In this document: positions 36,173 to 44,977 of the stretch, in pieces | How positions within the stretch are numbered: the stretch's first letter is position 1 | Layout of the letters: every line of letters begins with the position of its first letter | Source of the DNA: Zunongwangia atlantica 22II14-10F7 | Lineage (GTDB): Bacteria; Bacteroidota; Bacteroidia; Flavobacteriales; Flavobacteriaceae | NCBI RefSeq assembly: GCF_002094855.1 | Contig: NZ_ARYN01000004.1 | Location: 217,125-281,124 of the forward strand | Direction of reading: 5' to 3' | DNA: 64,000 bases | The notes under the pieces: generated by a model | What the model saw: only the letters and a program-made list of their open reading frames with translations | The model's database searches: none | What the model was told of the DNA's origin: nothing | Position numbers and translations under genes: made by a program

Positions 36173-37432
36173 ATGAAAAATTTACTCGTTATTGGATACG
36201 TTTGGCCAGAACCTACATCTTCTGCCGCAGGAAGCCGAATGTTACAATTACTGAAGTTTTTCCTGAATGAAAAGTACACTATCACTTTTGCTACCACGAC
36301 TGCCCAATCACAACATGCTTTCGATCTCGAAAAAATAGGCGTGAAAACGGCTAAAATCGAATTGAATAATGCTAGTTTTGATGAATTTTTAAAGAAAATC
36401 GATCCTGAAATTGTTCTTTTTGATCGTTTTATGATCGAAGAGCAATACGGTTGGCGAGTTGATGCGATTTGTCCTGAAGCGATAAAGATCTTAGATACCG
36501 AGGATTTACATTTTCTACGGAATACTAGAAAAAAAGCTTTAAATACTGAAGCTGAATTGCAGGATCTTATGCTAAATTCAGATTTGGCGAAAAGAGAAAT
36601 TGCTTCGATCTATCGTTGCGATTTGAGTTTAATCATTTCTGAAGTTGAAATGGAACTTTTAAGATCTTTTTTTAAAATTCCTGCTAAAATTATCGAATAT
36701 CTCCCCTATTTATTAGAAACCGAAGAGATCGACAAGGCTGACAATTCAGCTTCGTTTGACGATCGCCAGGATTTTATGTTTATCGGTAATTTTCTACACG
36801 AGCCTAACTGGCAGACTACTTTACTTTTAAAGCAAAAAATATGGCCAAAAATTAAACAAAAGCTCCCTGAAGCGAAATTGCATATTTACGGAGCTTATGC
36901 CAGTGATAAAGTATATCAACTTCAGAATAAAAAAGAAGGTTTTTTGGTGCATGGTCGAGCAGAAAGTGTCGATGAAGTAATGCAAAAACAAAGAATTTTA
37001 TTAGCGCCAATTCAGTTTGGAGCCGGACTTAAAGGTAAAATGATCGATGCGATGCAAAACGGAATCCCATCTGTCACCACAGCTATTGGAGCTGAAGGAA
37101 TTTCCGAAGAAAATCATTGGAACGGCTTTATTTGTAGCTCGGATGCTGAAATTATTGAAAAAGCACTTCAAATTTATACCGACAAAGATTTGTGGATTGC
37201 TAAGCAAGCACTTGGAAAAGCTATTTTAAAATCGAGATTTTCAGCTGAAGATTTTACAACTTCTTTTCAGCAAAAATTAATAGATTTAAAGACCAATCTT
37301 AGCAAACATCGCAGTAAAAATTTTACTGGTAGCATGCTGAAATTCCACAATAATCGCAGTACTTATTTTATGTCTAAATTTATTGAGGAAAAGGAAAAAA
37401 ATAAAAGCAATGAGCACAACACCAGAACATGA
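36173..37432 (+). CDS. Glycosyltransferase, GT4-like
   Basis: A 419-residue GT-B fold glycosyltransferase without membrane segments. The N-terminal Rossmann domain begins [21 protein letters not shown], with the GxGxxM-like acceptor loop. The C-terminal donor domain has [13 protein letters not shown] near residue 200 and the EX7E-type region [26 protein letters not shown] near 280-305. Likely it adds a sugar to a surface glycan or lipid carrier; donor and acceptor are unknown. The ATG at 36173 replaces a TTG nine codons upstream. Its end overlaps the DUF2200 gene by 23 bp. Confidence 0.88.
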   Translation: MKNLLVIGYVWPEPTSSAAGSRMLQLLKFFLNEKYTITFATTTAQSQHAFDLEKIGVKTAKIELNNASFDEFLKKIDPEIVLFDRFMIEEQYGWRVDAICPEAIKILDTEDLHFLRNTRKKALNTEAELQDLMLNSDLAKREIASIYRCDLSLIISEVEMELLRSFFKIPAKIIEYLPYLLETEEIDKADNSASFDDRQDFMFIGNFLHEPNWQTTLLLKQKIWPKIKQKLPEAKLHIYGAYASDKVYQLQNKKEGFLVHGRAESVDEVMQKQRILLAPIQFGAGLKGKMIDAMQNGIPSVTTAIGAEGISEENHWNGFICSSDAEIIEKALQIYTDKDLWIAKQALGKAILKSRFSAEDFTTSFQQKLIDLKTNLSKHRSKNFTGSMLKFHNNRSTYFMSKFIEEKEKNKSNEHNTRT

Positions 37433-37775
37433 CCGTAAAATTGCCGTAATGAGTTTTGCTTCGGTATATCCACATTACGTTAATAAAGTTGAGAAAAAAG
37501 GTCGTACAAAAGCAGAATTACACCAGGTAATCGAGTGGTTAACCGGTTTTAGTGATACAGAACTACAGGAATTAATCGAAAAGAAAGTCAGTTTCCAGGA
37601 ATTCTTTGAAAAAGCAAATCTAACCCCAAATGCATCGCTTATAAAAGGAGTAATTTGCGGCTATCGTATCGAAGAAATTGAAACACCACTTACTAAACAG
37701 GTGCGTTATTTAGATAAGCTGGTAGATGAATTAGCGAAAGGTAAAAAGATGGAAAAGATTCTTAGGGCTGAATAA
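37410..37775 (+). CDS. DUF2200 family protein
   Basis: A 121-residue cytosolic protein of the DUF2200 family, recognised by the opening [32 protein letters not shown], the VIEWLTGF segment and [35 protein letters not shown]. Function is unknown; members are small and widely distributed in Bacteria. The ATG at 37410 lies inside the end of the glycosyltransferase gene in another frame, so translation is coupled. A TTG nine codons earlier is less likely. Confidence 0.88.
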   Translation: MSTTPEHDRKIAVMSFASVYPHYVNKVEKKGRTKAELHQVIEWLTGFSDTELQELIEKKVSFQEFFEKANLTPNASLIKGVICGYRIEEIETPLTKQVRYLDKLVDELAKGKKMEKILRAE

Positions 37776-37828
37776 AAAGTCTCTTAAAATCAACGAATAT
37801 CGGCTCATAGTTTTTCTTCAATTTTTCA

Positions 37829-37866
37829 CAAAAAAAAACCGTCGACTTTTAGGGAAAATTGACGGC
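37829..37866 (-). terminator. Aspartokinase terminator
   Basis: On the minus strand GCCGTC pairs with GACGG through an imperfect A/T-rich stem and is followed by a run of at least nine T. It lies 136 bp after the aspartokinase stop. Confidence 0.75.
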
Positions 37867-38001
37867 ACTCATTACAGAAGGAAAGGTAAACTACTTTATG
37901 GCAATCCCATAAAACATTTATCAATCAAACCTCTTTTTTCGAGATTAACCGTAATTCAATTAATCTCTTTTAAAATTATAACTTACTAATAAATAGAATT
38001 T

Positions 38002-39339
38002 TTAAACTAACTGAGTTAAACCTTCACTAAAGAGTTTTTGGTTTAAGCTTCTAAGTGTTTTTATTTTATTTTGAGTATCTACAAGTATAGAAATATTGTT
38101 GCTGCTACCACCGTAACTAATCATCCTAACCGGGATATCGTTTAATAGTTCAAATAACTTATAAGTGGAATGATCTTCAATCACAGATTCTCCCACAATA
38201 CAAACAATACTTTGATTGCGATCTACCGTAATTTCACCATAAGCATTCAATTCTTCAAGGATTTTATCCAGGTTTCTGGTATCGTCGATTGTTAAAGAAA
38301 TAGCGATTTCAGAGGTGGTGATCATATCGATGGATGTTTCGTAATTATCAAAAACATCAAAGATCTTACGAAGAAAACCATGCGCCATCAACATTCGGTT
38401 AGACTTGATCTTAATCGCGGTGATATCATCTTTTGCAGCAATGGCTTTAAGACCTTTGCTATGAACTTCAGAAGAGATTTTAGTTCCTGTTTTTTCCGGA
38501 GTAAAGGTATTTTTTAGGAAAATAGGAATTCCTTTGTTAATCACAGGTGATACGGTTTGCGGATGTAAAATCTTTGCGCCAAAATAAGCAAGCTCGGCTG
38601 CTTCTTCAAAAGTTAATTCTGAAATTGGATGCGTGCCTTCTACATGGCGAGGATCGTTATTATGAAAACCATCAATATCTGTCCAAATCTGCACTTCAGA
38701 AGCTTGTACAGCAGCACCAAGGATAGTTGCGGTATAATCGCTTCCTCCTCTTTTTAATGTACTAATTTCGTTGTGTTTATTGATACAAACAAACCCCTGA
38801 GTAATATATAAATCTGCTCTCTGCCCTTCTAAATGCGCATCTAAAAGCTCACCAACCCTATCGGTATCTGGATTTTCAAGATTATGAACCTCCATAAAAG
38901 CTTTGGCATCTAACCAAATGTTTTCGATTCCCTGAGATTTAAAATATTGAGAAACCATAAACGTAAGCATAGTTTCTCCATAAGTAACAATCTCGGCATA
39001 AACCGCATCAGAATATTCTTTGTGGCCGGCGGCCGATAAATCTTCAAGGCGCTTTGCTACAAAAGATTTGGTTTCTTTACTTAAAGTTTCATCCTGAATT
39101 AGACTATCGATTGCTGAAAAATGACGCTCCTGAAGCTTATTAATAATATCTTCAATTTGCTCGTAATTTTGAGTTTTCGATAAATTAGAAATTGCTACAA
39201 GCTCGTTAGTAACGCCACTCATTGCAGATAACACAAGAAGTTTTCTCCCTTCCTGGCCTAAGGTGATATTTTTTACATTCTGGATACTCTCCGGAGTTCC
39301 TACAGATGTTCCTCCAAATTTTAAAACTTTCATTTTCAT
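38002..39339 (-). CDS. lysC: Aspartate kinase
   Basis: A 445-residue monofunctional aspartokinase, first step of lysine, threonine and methionine synthesis. The ATP site KFGGTSVG is at residues 5-12, GGSDYTATILGAAVQASEVQIWTDIDGF lies near 195-225 and the regulatory part holds two ACT domains (from about residue 300). Length and domain order fit the lysine-sensitive LysC class with no homoserine dehydrogenase fusion. The start may be two codons further in (MKVLKFGG). It is divergent from an unknown gene with a palindrome-bearing promoter between them. Confidence 0.95.
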   Translation of the reverse strand: MKMKVLKFGGTSVGTPESIQNVKNITLGQEGRKLLVLSAMSGVTNELVAISNLSKTQNYEQIEDIINKLQERHFSAIDSLIQDETLSKETKSFVAKRLEDLSAAGHKEYSDAVYAEIVTYGETMLTFMVSQYFKSQGIENIWLDAKAFMEVHNLENPDTDRVGELLDAHLEGQRADLYITQGFVCINKHNEISTLKRGGSDYTATILGAAVQASEVQIWTDIDGFHNNDPRHVEGTHPISELTFEEAAELAYFGAKILHPQTVSPVINKGIPIFLKNTFTPEKTGTKISSEVHSKGLKAIAAKDDITAIKIKSNRMLMAHGFLRKIFDVFDNYETSIDMITTSEIAISLTIDDTRNLDKILEELNAYGEITVDRNQSIVCIVGESVIEDHSTYKLFELLNDIPVRMISYGGSSNNISILVDTQNKIKTLRSLNQKLFSEGLTQLV

Positions 39340-39402
39340 TCTTTTGATATTGCATAATTAAAATGAAGTGGAACGAGATTAAAAAAAATGATTCATTTTA
39401 TA

Positions 39403-39420
39403 TACATTTGTACAAAATGT
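39403..39420 (+). promoter_or_regulatory. TAnnTTTG element overlapping a palindrome, lysC divergent region
   Basis: TACATTTG at 39403-39410 fits the -7 consensus. It overlaps the 10-bp perfect palindrome TTTGTACAAA (39407-39416) and the wider arms ACATTT and AAATGT. It lies between divergent lysC and the 215-residue gene. Confidence 0.5.
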
Positions 39421-39433
39421 GTAATATTTAACA

Positions 39434-40081
39434 ATGAAGACGATAACCACCTGTGTTCATGATATTATAAGGCATCAGCCGTTTTTAGACGATGCTATTG
39501 CAAGAGACATTGTAAACTTTAGTGGTCTTGCCGAAGATTTACGTCCTGAAGTTGAAAAAGAAATGCGAAAACCTGTAAAAGTGGGAAGCATTATCATGGC
39601 TTTAAGACGTTACGCACCAAAACGGACTAAAATTAACATGAACAATCTTCGTGAACTTGGGGATATCATTGTTAGATCTGGAATTACCGAATACACATTT
39701 CTAAATTCCAAAACCATTATCGCCAACAAATCCAGGTTGTTGGATGCAGTAAAAGATCAAACCGGAGTCTATCTTAACTATTCCAGTAATTACCAGGAAA
39801 GTAATATTTTGGTTTCTTCCTCTTTAACAGATTTGGTTGAGGATTATTTTAAAAATGAAGTACGCGTAACAATTAAAGAAGATCTTTCTTCTATTACTAT
39901 TGCCTTACCTAAAAATAGTAGCCAATCTGTAGGTTTGTATTTCTACATTTTTAAACTACTGGCTTACGAAGGTATTCCGGTATTTGAAATGATCTCTACT
40001 TCCAATTATTTTGCGCTTTTCCTGGAACGTGAATATGTAAATAAAGCATTTTTATTACTCAACGAAATTAAGTCGGCTTAA
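39434..40081 (+). CDS. Conserved protein of unknown function divergent from lysC, possible ACT-like C-terminus
   Basis: A 215-residue cytosolic protein. The N-terminal half contains a helical block with EVEKEMRKPVKVGSIIMALRRYA that looks like a small helix-turn-helix-type fold. The C-terminal part (about 130-215) shows the strand-helix pattern ITIALPKNSSQSVGLYFYIFKLLAYEGIPVFEMISTSNYFALFLE, reminiscent of ACT regulatory domains, as in the end of aspartokinase. Some database entries call relatives aspartate kinase, which is wrong because no kinase core is present. It begins 94 bp from lysC in the opposite direction. Regulatory role is inference. Confidence 0.75.
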   Translation: MKTITTCVHDIIRHQPFLDDAIARDIVNFSGLAEDLRPEVEKEMRKPVKVGSIIMALRRYAPKRTKINMNNLRELGDIIVRSGITEYTFLNSKTIIANKSRLLDAVKDQTGVYLNYSSNYQESNILVSSSLTDLVEDYFKNEVRVTIKEDLSSITIALPKNSSQSVGLYFYIFKLLAYEGIPVFEMISTSNYFALFLEREYVNKAFLLLNEIKSA

Positions 40082-40149
40082 AACTCAGTTCGCTTACTGT
40101 CAATAAACACTATGGCGATATTCGATAATTTTAGAAGTGATTTTTAATG

Positions 40150-40302
40150 CTACCAGTATTCTAAATATACGCCGGTCATGGCAACAATTGCAATAATTAT
40201 TACCAATACGATCGCTATAAAGGTGGAGCCAAATCTTGTTTTCTTATTATTCTGGAGAATATAATCTTCAGATTGATTATCGTTTCTATCTCTAACTTGC
40301 AT
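40150..40302 (-). CDS. Small single-helix membrane protein
   Basis: A 50-residue protein beginning MQVRDRNDNQSEDYILQNNK, with one hydrophobic helix (about residues 28-46, TFIAIVLVIIIAIVAMTGVYL) and a short C-terminal end EYW. It has no known family motif. The ATG at 40302 is preferred to an upstream in-frame extension that reads through an AT-rich leader. It ends 68 bp past the convergent unknown gene. A 38-bp near-perfect palindrome lies 47 bp upstream. Confidence 0.6.
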   Translation of the reverse strand: MQVRDRNDNQSEDYILQNNKKTRFGSTFIAIVLVIIIAIVAMTGVYLEYW

Positions 40303-40625
40303 TACTGTGTGGTTTATTTTGTAGTTGAAAAGATAACATTTGAAGGGCAATTTTATCATTTTCAATTAATTGAAAACGATAAAATTAAATAAAAGATTTT
40401 GGTTATAATTTATGGAAAACCGTAAATTGATGCTAAACTTATGTGAAATCTATAATTTCTATTGTCAAAAATCGAATAAACCCTACATTTTAACTATTTG
40501 ATCGTTTTTACACGATAAAAGCAGTTTTTGATAAACTAGTTTAGAGCAAATCTGTGAGACTTTTTTTAAATTCGTTCTTGTATCGAAATAAGCCTATGAG
40601 CATTCAATCTAGATTATCTAAAAAA
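40303..40625. other. Non-coding spacer with a long palindrome
   Basis: A 323-bp AT-rich region between the channel gene end and the small membrane protein start. The only notable content is the palindrome at 40349-40386; no ORF or RNA is recognised. Confidence 0.6.
40349..40386. repeat. 38-bp near-perfect palindrome
   Basis: Centre between 40367 and 40368; 18 of 19 positions pair (the exception is 40358 with 40377). No loop and no T run, so a DNA-level operator or cruciform is as likely as an RNA hairpin. Confidence 0.7.
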
Positions 40626-41699
40626 CTATTTATATTCCTGGATCAGGTTTTCCCATTCCATTCTTTTAAGCATTCGTACTAAAGCAGGATCTATTTGATC
40701 TACTAAATCTGAATTTTTAGGAAAAGAATAGCTGTAATAATCTTTTTTAAGCGTTTGCTTTAATACTTCAATAGATTTAGCTGCATTCATTTTTTCGATT
40801 TCATAGCGTAAAATAGGTTCATCGTACACTAAAAGATCGATCTCGTTATTTTTAAGTAGTTCGATTCCTTCCTCTTCCGCTTCAAGTTTTTCAGAATTTA
40901 TTCCGTAGAGATCCAATAATTCTGCAGCACTACTACTATTTACCGTCCCTACTTTAAAACGATTAAGATCTGCAATACCGTTAATTTCGTCGTTAATACT
41001 TTTAACGGTAAGTGAAGAGGCAATACTTGCGGTAAGACTGGAAATAATAATGATCGCCATAAACATCCAAATTAAGCCTATAATACGACCACCCGTAGTT
41101 CTTGGTGATTTATCACCGTAACCTACGGTAGTCATCGTTACGGCGCTCCACCAAAAACCTTCGATTAATCCTTTACCTTTTCCACCTCCAAATTCTTCAG
41201 CATTTTTCTTGCGTTCAAAGATCCACACTAAAAAACCAAAAATAAAAATCACTCCTAAAAGGGCTAATATGGCCGAAATAAACTCCCAACTCCAAAGATT
41301 TTTCAGAATATTAATAATCTGAGATTCTTTGCGCTTAGCTACACCAGTGTGAGAAATAAAATAAGGCTGCGAAAAATCCATTCTTTGCATGCGGCTATCG
41401 GTAACCGTAATAGGATTGATACTAAAATCTACTTCTCCGCTTTCAACAGCATTTAAAAGGGCGGTAAGTGTGGTGTATTCTTTATATTCAAAAGTATAAT
41501 CTAAACTTTCGTTCACTAAATTCCAGCTTTTTATACTTAAGCCGTCATAAGTTCCATTTGGATTTTGGGTTACAAAAGGTGGCGTAAGTTGTATGCCGAT
41601 TTTGTAAGTTTTAGGAGTACTTTTTATAGAATCCTGAGATTCTTGTGCGTAAATATGTAAGCTAAAAACTAAAAAAAGGAGTAGTAAATAATACTTCAT
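40626..41699 (-). CDS. GluR0-like ligand-gated potassium channel
   Basis: A 357-residue fusion of a solute-binding receptor with a potassium pore, the architecture of prokaryotic ionotropic glutamate receptors. There is a signal peptide (cleavage near residue 18, YAQ), then binding-protein lobe 1 (about 30-125) with the SINPITVTDSRMQRMDFSQPYF motif. Next come TM1 (about 141-162), a pore loop with the canonical filter TVGYGD (191-196), TM2 (about 204-226) and lobe 2 (about 235-335). The TVGYGD filter indicates K+ selectivity, unlike animal iGluRs. The ligand is probably an amino acid but is not established. Confidence 0.92.
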   Translation of the reverse strand: MKYYLLLLFLVFSLHIYAQESQDSIKSTPKTYKIGIQLTPPFVTQNPNGTYDGLSIKSWNLVNESLDYTFEYKEYTTLTALLNAVESGEVDFSINPITVTDSRMQRMDFSQPYFISHTGVAKRKESQIINILKNLWSWEFISAILALLGVIFIFGFLVWIFERKKNAEEFGGGKGKGLIEGFWWSAVTMTTVGYGDKSPRTTGGRIIGLIWMFMAIIIISSLTASIASSLTVKSINDEINGIADLNRFKVGTVNSSSAAELLDLYGINSEKLEAEEEGIELLKNNEIDLLVYDEPILRYEIEKMNAAKSIEVLKQTLKKDYYSYSFPKNSDLVDQIDPALVRMLKRMEWENLIQEYK

Positions 41700-41786
41700 A
41701 AGATTAAGCTGAAAGAGTTTTCGAAGTGTAAAGAGCCGAAAAATACTTAATCCTGAAATAGTATCAAAATATGGATTATTCTGAAT

Positions 41787-42254
41787 TTACTCTGAAGTTA
41801 CTTTGTTAACTGTAGCGGTATCTTTTCTGCGGAAGTAGATTTCTAATTTCTTTCTACCAAAATTTCGTGCTTTCTGGATATCTTTTCCCATATAAATATC
41901 CACGCGCTTACGCCAGCGGTAATGCATTTTATCCTTAATTAAGAATATAGAATCGAATCCCTGGATTTTAATTTCATCATTATGCCCAAGACCTAAATCC
42001 ATAAGATCTCTGGATATGGCCACTGCATTCATTCCGGGTTTTAAGGTGTCACCCCATGCGGCAAGACTAGGATTGTTACCTGCAGTTTGGTATCTAACCG
42101 AATTAAATGCTGAAACCGTCACCTGCAGCGTATCCCAAATTTCTTCAGGTGTATCATCTTTTACCTCTTTATCTGAAAATTTACAGGCTGAAAAACCTAC
42201 AATCACAAAAAATAATAAACTAGATAAAATTCTGAATAAATATTTTTTGATCAT
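41787..42254 (-). CDS. 3D-domain lipoprotein
   Basis: A 155-residue exported lipoprotein: hydrophobic signal ending VGFSAC with Cys24 as lipidation site. The mature part is a 3D domain (double-psi-barrel related to MltA and RlpA), seen as VTVSAFNSVRYQT, AAWGDTLKPGMNAVAISRDLM and the final GKDIQKARNFGRKKLEIYF. The aspartates that name the family are represented by WGDTL, SRDLMDLG and VDIYMG. Such domains are linked to peptidoglycan or lytic functions; here no catalytic partner is fused. It lies 87 bp upstream of the channel gene on the same strand. Confidence 0.85.
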   Translation of the reverse strand: MIKKYLFRILSSLLFFVIVGFSACKFSDKEVKDDTPEEIWDTLQVTVSAFNSVRYQTAGNNPSLAAWGDTLKPGMNAVAISRDLMDLGLGHNDEIKIQGFDSIFLIKDKMHYRWRKRVDIYMGKDIQKARNFGRKKLEIYFRRKDTATVNKVTSE

Positions 42255-42346
42255 TTTGGTGTTTTTCAGCCTGCAGCATTATTGCTAAAAGCGAATATAG
42301 ATAAAGATTACTTTTGAAGCAAGTCTATATCCCCTTAGCCTTTAAG

Positions 42347-43819
42347 CTATATTTTGCCAAGATCCCAGCCATCACGGTAATTCCTCTTAACAAATTTATT
42401 GGCTTCCTCTAAATTGGTAACACGCATATTATCGCTATCCCAGGTCATTTGAATGTAACGTCCTGGATATTCAAATTCGATGTTTCCATTGGCATTTGTT
42501 TTTTCTCGTCTAATATCTGTACCACGAATTGCAAGGTTTGCAATCAATAAAATTTCGGTTAAAGGACCTGCGATCTCAAAAGGAGAACTCAATTCTTTTT
42601 TACCTGGACCGGCGATAGAAGCTTCTACCCACTGCCCATAGTGACCATTTGCACCACCTGGAACACGATCATATTGCTGCGCAACATTTACCTCATTAGT
42701 TCTTGAAGTTGGCAATAATTGCGGATTCTCACCATAGGTACCACACATCATTTTTCCTTTAGTACCAATAATTAACACTCCGTTACCACCATCTCCAAAT
42801 ACTTCATTTGGCCCTAATTCTTCTGGTCTTGTTGGCTGAATTCCACCATCCATCCAGTGTAATTTAAGATCACCATCTGTATTTTGATTACCATCAAAGG
42901 TCATGGTTACGTGGCTTGACGGTGGGCAACTTTCTGGGAAATATCCCCGTTTAAATTCATCTACATAAACACTACCTACACTACATTCTACGTTTTTAGG
43001 ATATTTTAGATCCAGCACACGATAAGGAGCTTCAATTAAATGGCATCCCATATCACCAAGCGCACCGGTACCATAATCCCACCAGCCTCGCCAGTTAAAC
43101 GGAACTAAACCATTTACATATTCTTTATAAGGAGCAGTTCCTAACCAAAGATCCCAATCTAATTCTGCCGGAACACTAGACTTTTTCTCTGCCGGCCATG
43201 GGATTCCCTGTGGCCAAACCGGCCTATCTGTAAAACAATATACTTCTTTAGCTTTACCTATTAGACCTGCATTAAACCATTCTCGCATTTTACGAACGCC
43301 GTCTCCAGAAGCTCCCTGGTTCCCCATTTGGGTAACTACATCATATTTTGCTGCAGCTTTGGTTAAAGCTCTTGCTTCATAAATATCGTGAGTTAATGGT
43401 TTCTGTACATAAACGTGCTTTCCTAATTGCATTGCAGCAAGGGTTTGGATCGCGTGGTTATGATCTGGAGTAGATACAGAAACGGCATCAAAATTTTTAG
43501 CTTCTTTATCAAAAAGTTCTCTCCAGTCCTTATAGTATTTAGCTTTAGGAAAACGTTCTCGTGAAGTTTTAGCACGACGATCGTCTACGTCACATAAAAA
43601 TGCAATATCAGCTTTTCCTGTTTGATGAAAGCTCCAAATGTCACTTTGGCCTTTTCCACCAACACCAATACCAGCTACCACCAGTTTATCACTGGGAGCA
43701 ACAAAACCAGGACCACCTAAAACGTGACGCGGAATGATACTAATACCGGCCGTGGCAAGCGCAGTACTCTTTATAAAATCTCTTCTGGAAGAGCTAGAGG
43801 ATTTCTTGTTTTTTTCCAT
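42347..43819 (-). CDS. Tat-exported Gfo/Idh/MocA family oxidoreductase
   Basis: A 490-residue NAD(P)-dependent oxidoreductase with a twin-arginine signal (SSSRRDFIKSTALATAGISI, Arg12-Arg13) directing export of the folded, cofactor-loaded enzyme to the periplasm. The Rossmann start is VVAGIGVGGKGQSDI and the signature VQKPLTHDIYEARALT contains the conserved EKP-like QKP lysine. The C-terminal alpha/beta domain includes GTGALGDMGCHLIEAPYRVL. Substrate is probably a sugar or polyol; none can be named. Confidence 0.92.
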   Translation of the reverse strand: MEKNKKSSSSSRRDFIKSTALATAGISIIPRHVLGGPGFVAPSDKLVVAGIGVGGKGQSDIWSFHQTGKADIAFLCDVDDRRAKTSRERFPKAKYYKDWRELFDKEAKNFDAVSVSTPDHNHAIQTLAAMQLGKHVYVQKPLTHDIYEARALTKAAAKYDVVTQMGNQGASGDGVRKMREWFNAGLIGKAKEVYCFTDRPVWPQGIPWPAEKKSSVPAELDWDLWLGTAPYKEYVNGLVPFNWRGWWDYGTGALGDMGCHLIEAPYRVLDLKYPKNVECSVGSVYVDEFKRGYFPESCPPSSHVTMTFDGNQNTDGDLKLHWMDGGIQPTRPEELGPNEVFGDGGNGVLIIGTKGKMMCGTYGENPQLLPTSRTNEVNVAQQYDRVPGGANGHYGQWVEASIAGPGKKELSSPFEIAGPLTEILLIANLAIRGTDIRREKTNANGNIEFEYPGRYIQMTWDSDNMRVTNLEEANKFVKRNYRDGWDLGKI

Positions 43820-44145
43820 AGTTAGGGTTTAAAAAATGATAAATCGATTTAGTTGTTTATTCGTATTATTTTCAGAAAAAGCTATCAATATTCTAATATC
43901 TTAAGCTTCGTTTTTTCAAATTAACATTTTCTAAAGATATCTTTTAATTTTTAAAAATCCAATTTTCTAATATTAAGTTCAGTTGCTATTGAATTTTGTG
44001 GGCATCACCCATAATTTATTGTTCGATTCGGATAAATTATGGTGGAAAATTTCCAAAAAATAGCGTTGAAAAACTTCAAATTTCGCCAGAAGCCTTCAAA
44101 AACTGTTAAGAAACCATAAACAATGGGAATTAAAGTGGCATATTC
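43820..44145. other. Divergent spacer with an inverted repeat
   Basis: Non-coding, AT-rich. It holds an 11-bp perfect inverted repeat CCATAATTTAT (44009-44019) and ATAAATTATGG (44032-44042) with a 12-nt loop. Not a typical terminator since no T run follows. Confidence 0.55.
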
Positions 44146-44175
44146 TTGTGAGTGCATTTTAGAGCTGTACCTTTG
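44146..44175 (+). promoter_or_regulatory. Bacteroidota sigma promoter of the FKBP gene
   Basis: TTG at 44146-44148 and TACCTTTG at 44168-44175 are separated by 19 bp, an exact match to the TTG-N19-21-TAnnTTTG consensus. It lies about 60 bp before the FKBP ATG. Confidence 0.85.
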
Positions 44176-44234
44176 CACACTTAATTGGCTGAGAGCAAGA
44201 TTTCAGCCTTAATTAATCTTTGAAAAACAAATTT

Positions 44235-44666
44235 ATGAGTCAAGTAAAGCAAAATGATACTGTAAAAGTTCATTACACAGGAAAATTAACCGATGGCCAG
44301 GTATTCGATAGCTCTGTAGAAAGAGGAGAGCCAATCGAATTTACTATGGGACAGGGACAACTTATTCCTGGTTTCGAAAAAGGACTTTTAGATATGGAAG
44401 TTAACGAAAAGAAAACCATAAATATCCCTAAAGAAGAAGCTTACGGTGAGCCAAGAGAAGAGCTTATTCAGGAAGTAGCTAAAACTCAGCTTCCAGAAGA
44501 TCTTGATCCTAAAGTTGGTATGGGATTAGTTTCTAAAACTCCAGATGGTCGTGAAATGAACCTTGTGGTAACAGAAGTAAAAGAAGAATCTATCGTAGTA
44601 GATGGAAATCACCCATTAGCTGGTAAAGATTTAGTATTTGATCTTGAAGTTGTAGAGATCAAGTAA
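44235..44666 (+). CDS. FKBP-type peptidyl-prolyl isomerase, SlyD/SlpA-like
   Basis: A 143-residue cytosolic prolyl isomerase. The FKBP core starts NDTVKVHYTGKLTDGQVFDSS and includes GQLIPGFEKGLLDMEVNEKKT, then the inserted-flap region AYGEPREELIQEVAKTQLPEDLDPKVGMGL and the return strand HPLAGKDLVFDLEVVEIK. This insert-in-flap domain defines the SlyD/SlpA type, but there is no His-rich metal tail. It assists folding of proline-containing proteins. The ATG at 44235 is preferred to a TTG five codons earlier; a consensus promoter lies upstream. Confidence 0.94.
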   Translation: MSQVKQNDTVKVHYTGKLTDGQVFDSSVERGEPIEFTMGQGQLIPGFEKGLLDMEVNEKKTINIPKEEAYGEPREELIQEVAKTQLPEDLDPKVGMGLVSKTPDGREMNLVVTEVKEESIVVDGNHPLAGKDLVFDLEVVEIK

Positions 44667-44977
44667 TCTAAATAGCATATAAATCTCGATAATCGAGTAA
44701 TTTTGCTAAAATATATAAATCCCTTTTCGGTCTATCCAGAAAGGGATTTTTTTATACCCATTATTTTATTGGCACCGCCAAAGGGTTTAATAGTCCGAAG
44801 CTTGCCTCTAAATTAAAAATTTGTTTCCAATTAATGCCTCGAGGTCTTGCCCGAGGTAGTTCACTTCAAAAAATACTATTAAAACCAGTAATATAAAACT
44901 TAAGCTTTTTATAAAATGTATTACTGCCTCGTTATAAGACTGTATCTTTAATCCAAACCAAAAACTAAAATTGTATT
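44667..44977. other. Intergenic region with terminator and possible dispersed repeat
   Basis: A 311-bp spacer. After the FKBP terminator there is a GC-richer segment (about 44771-44870) with CCTCG and CGAGG arms at 44838-44857, and a CCAAAGGG motif that recurs at 45490-45497. No ORF. Confidence 0.5.
44717..44753 (+). terminator. FKBP gene terminator
   Basis: AAATCCCTTT pairs with AAAGGGATTT and is followed by a T run. Confidence 0.88.

Noticed and set aside
39434..40081. Calling this gene an aspartate kinase
   Set aside because: No kinase core; only a weak ACT-like C-terminal pattern.
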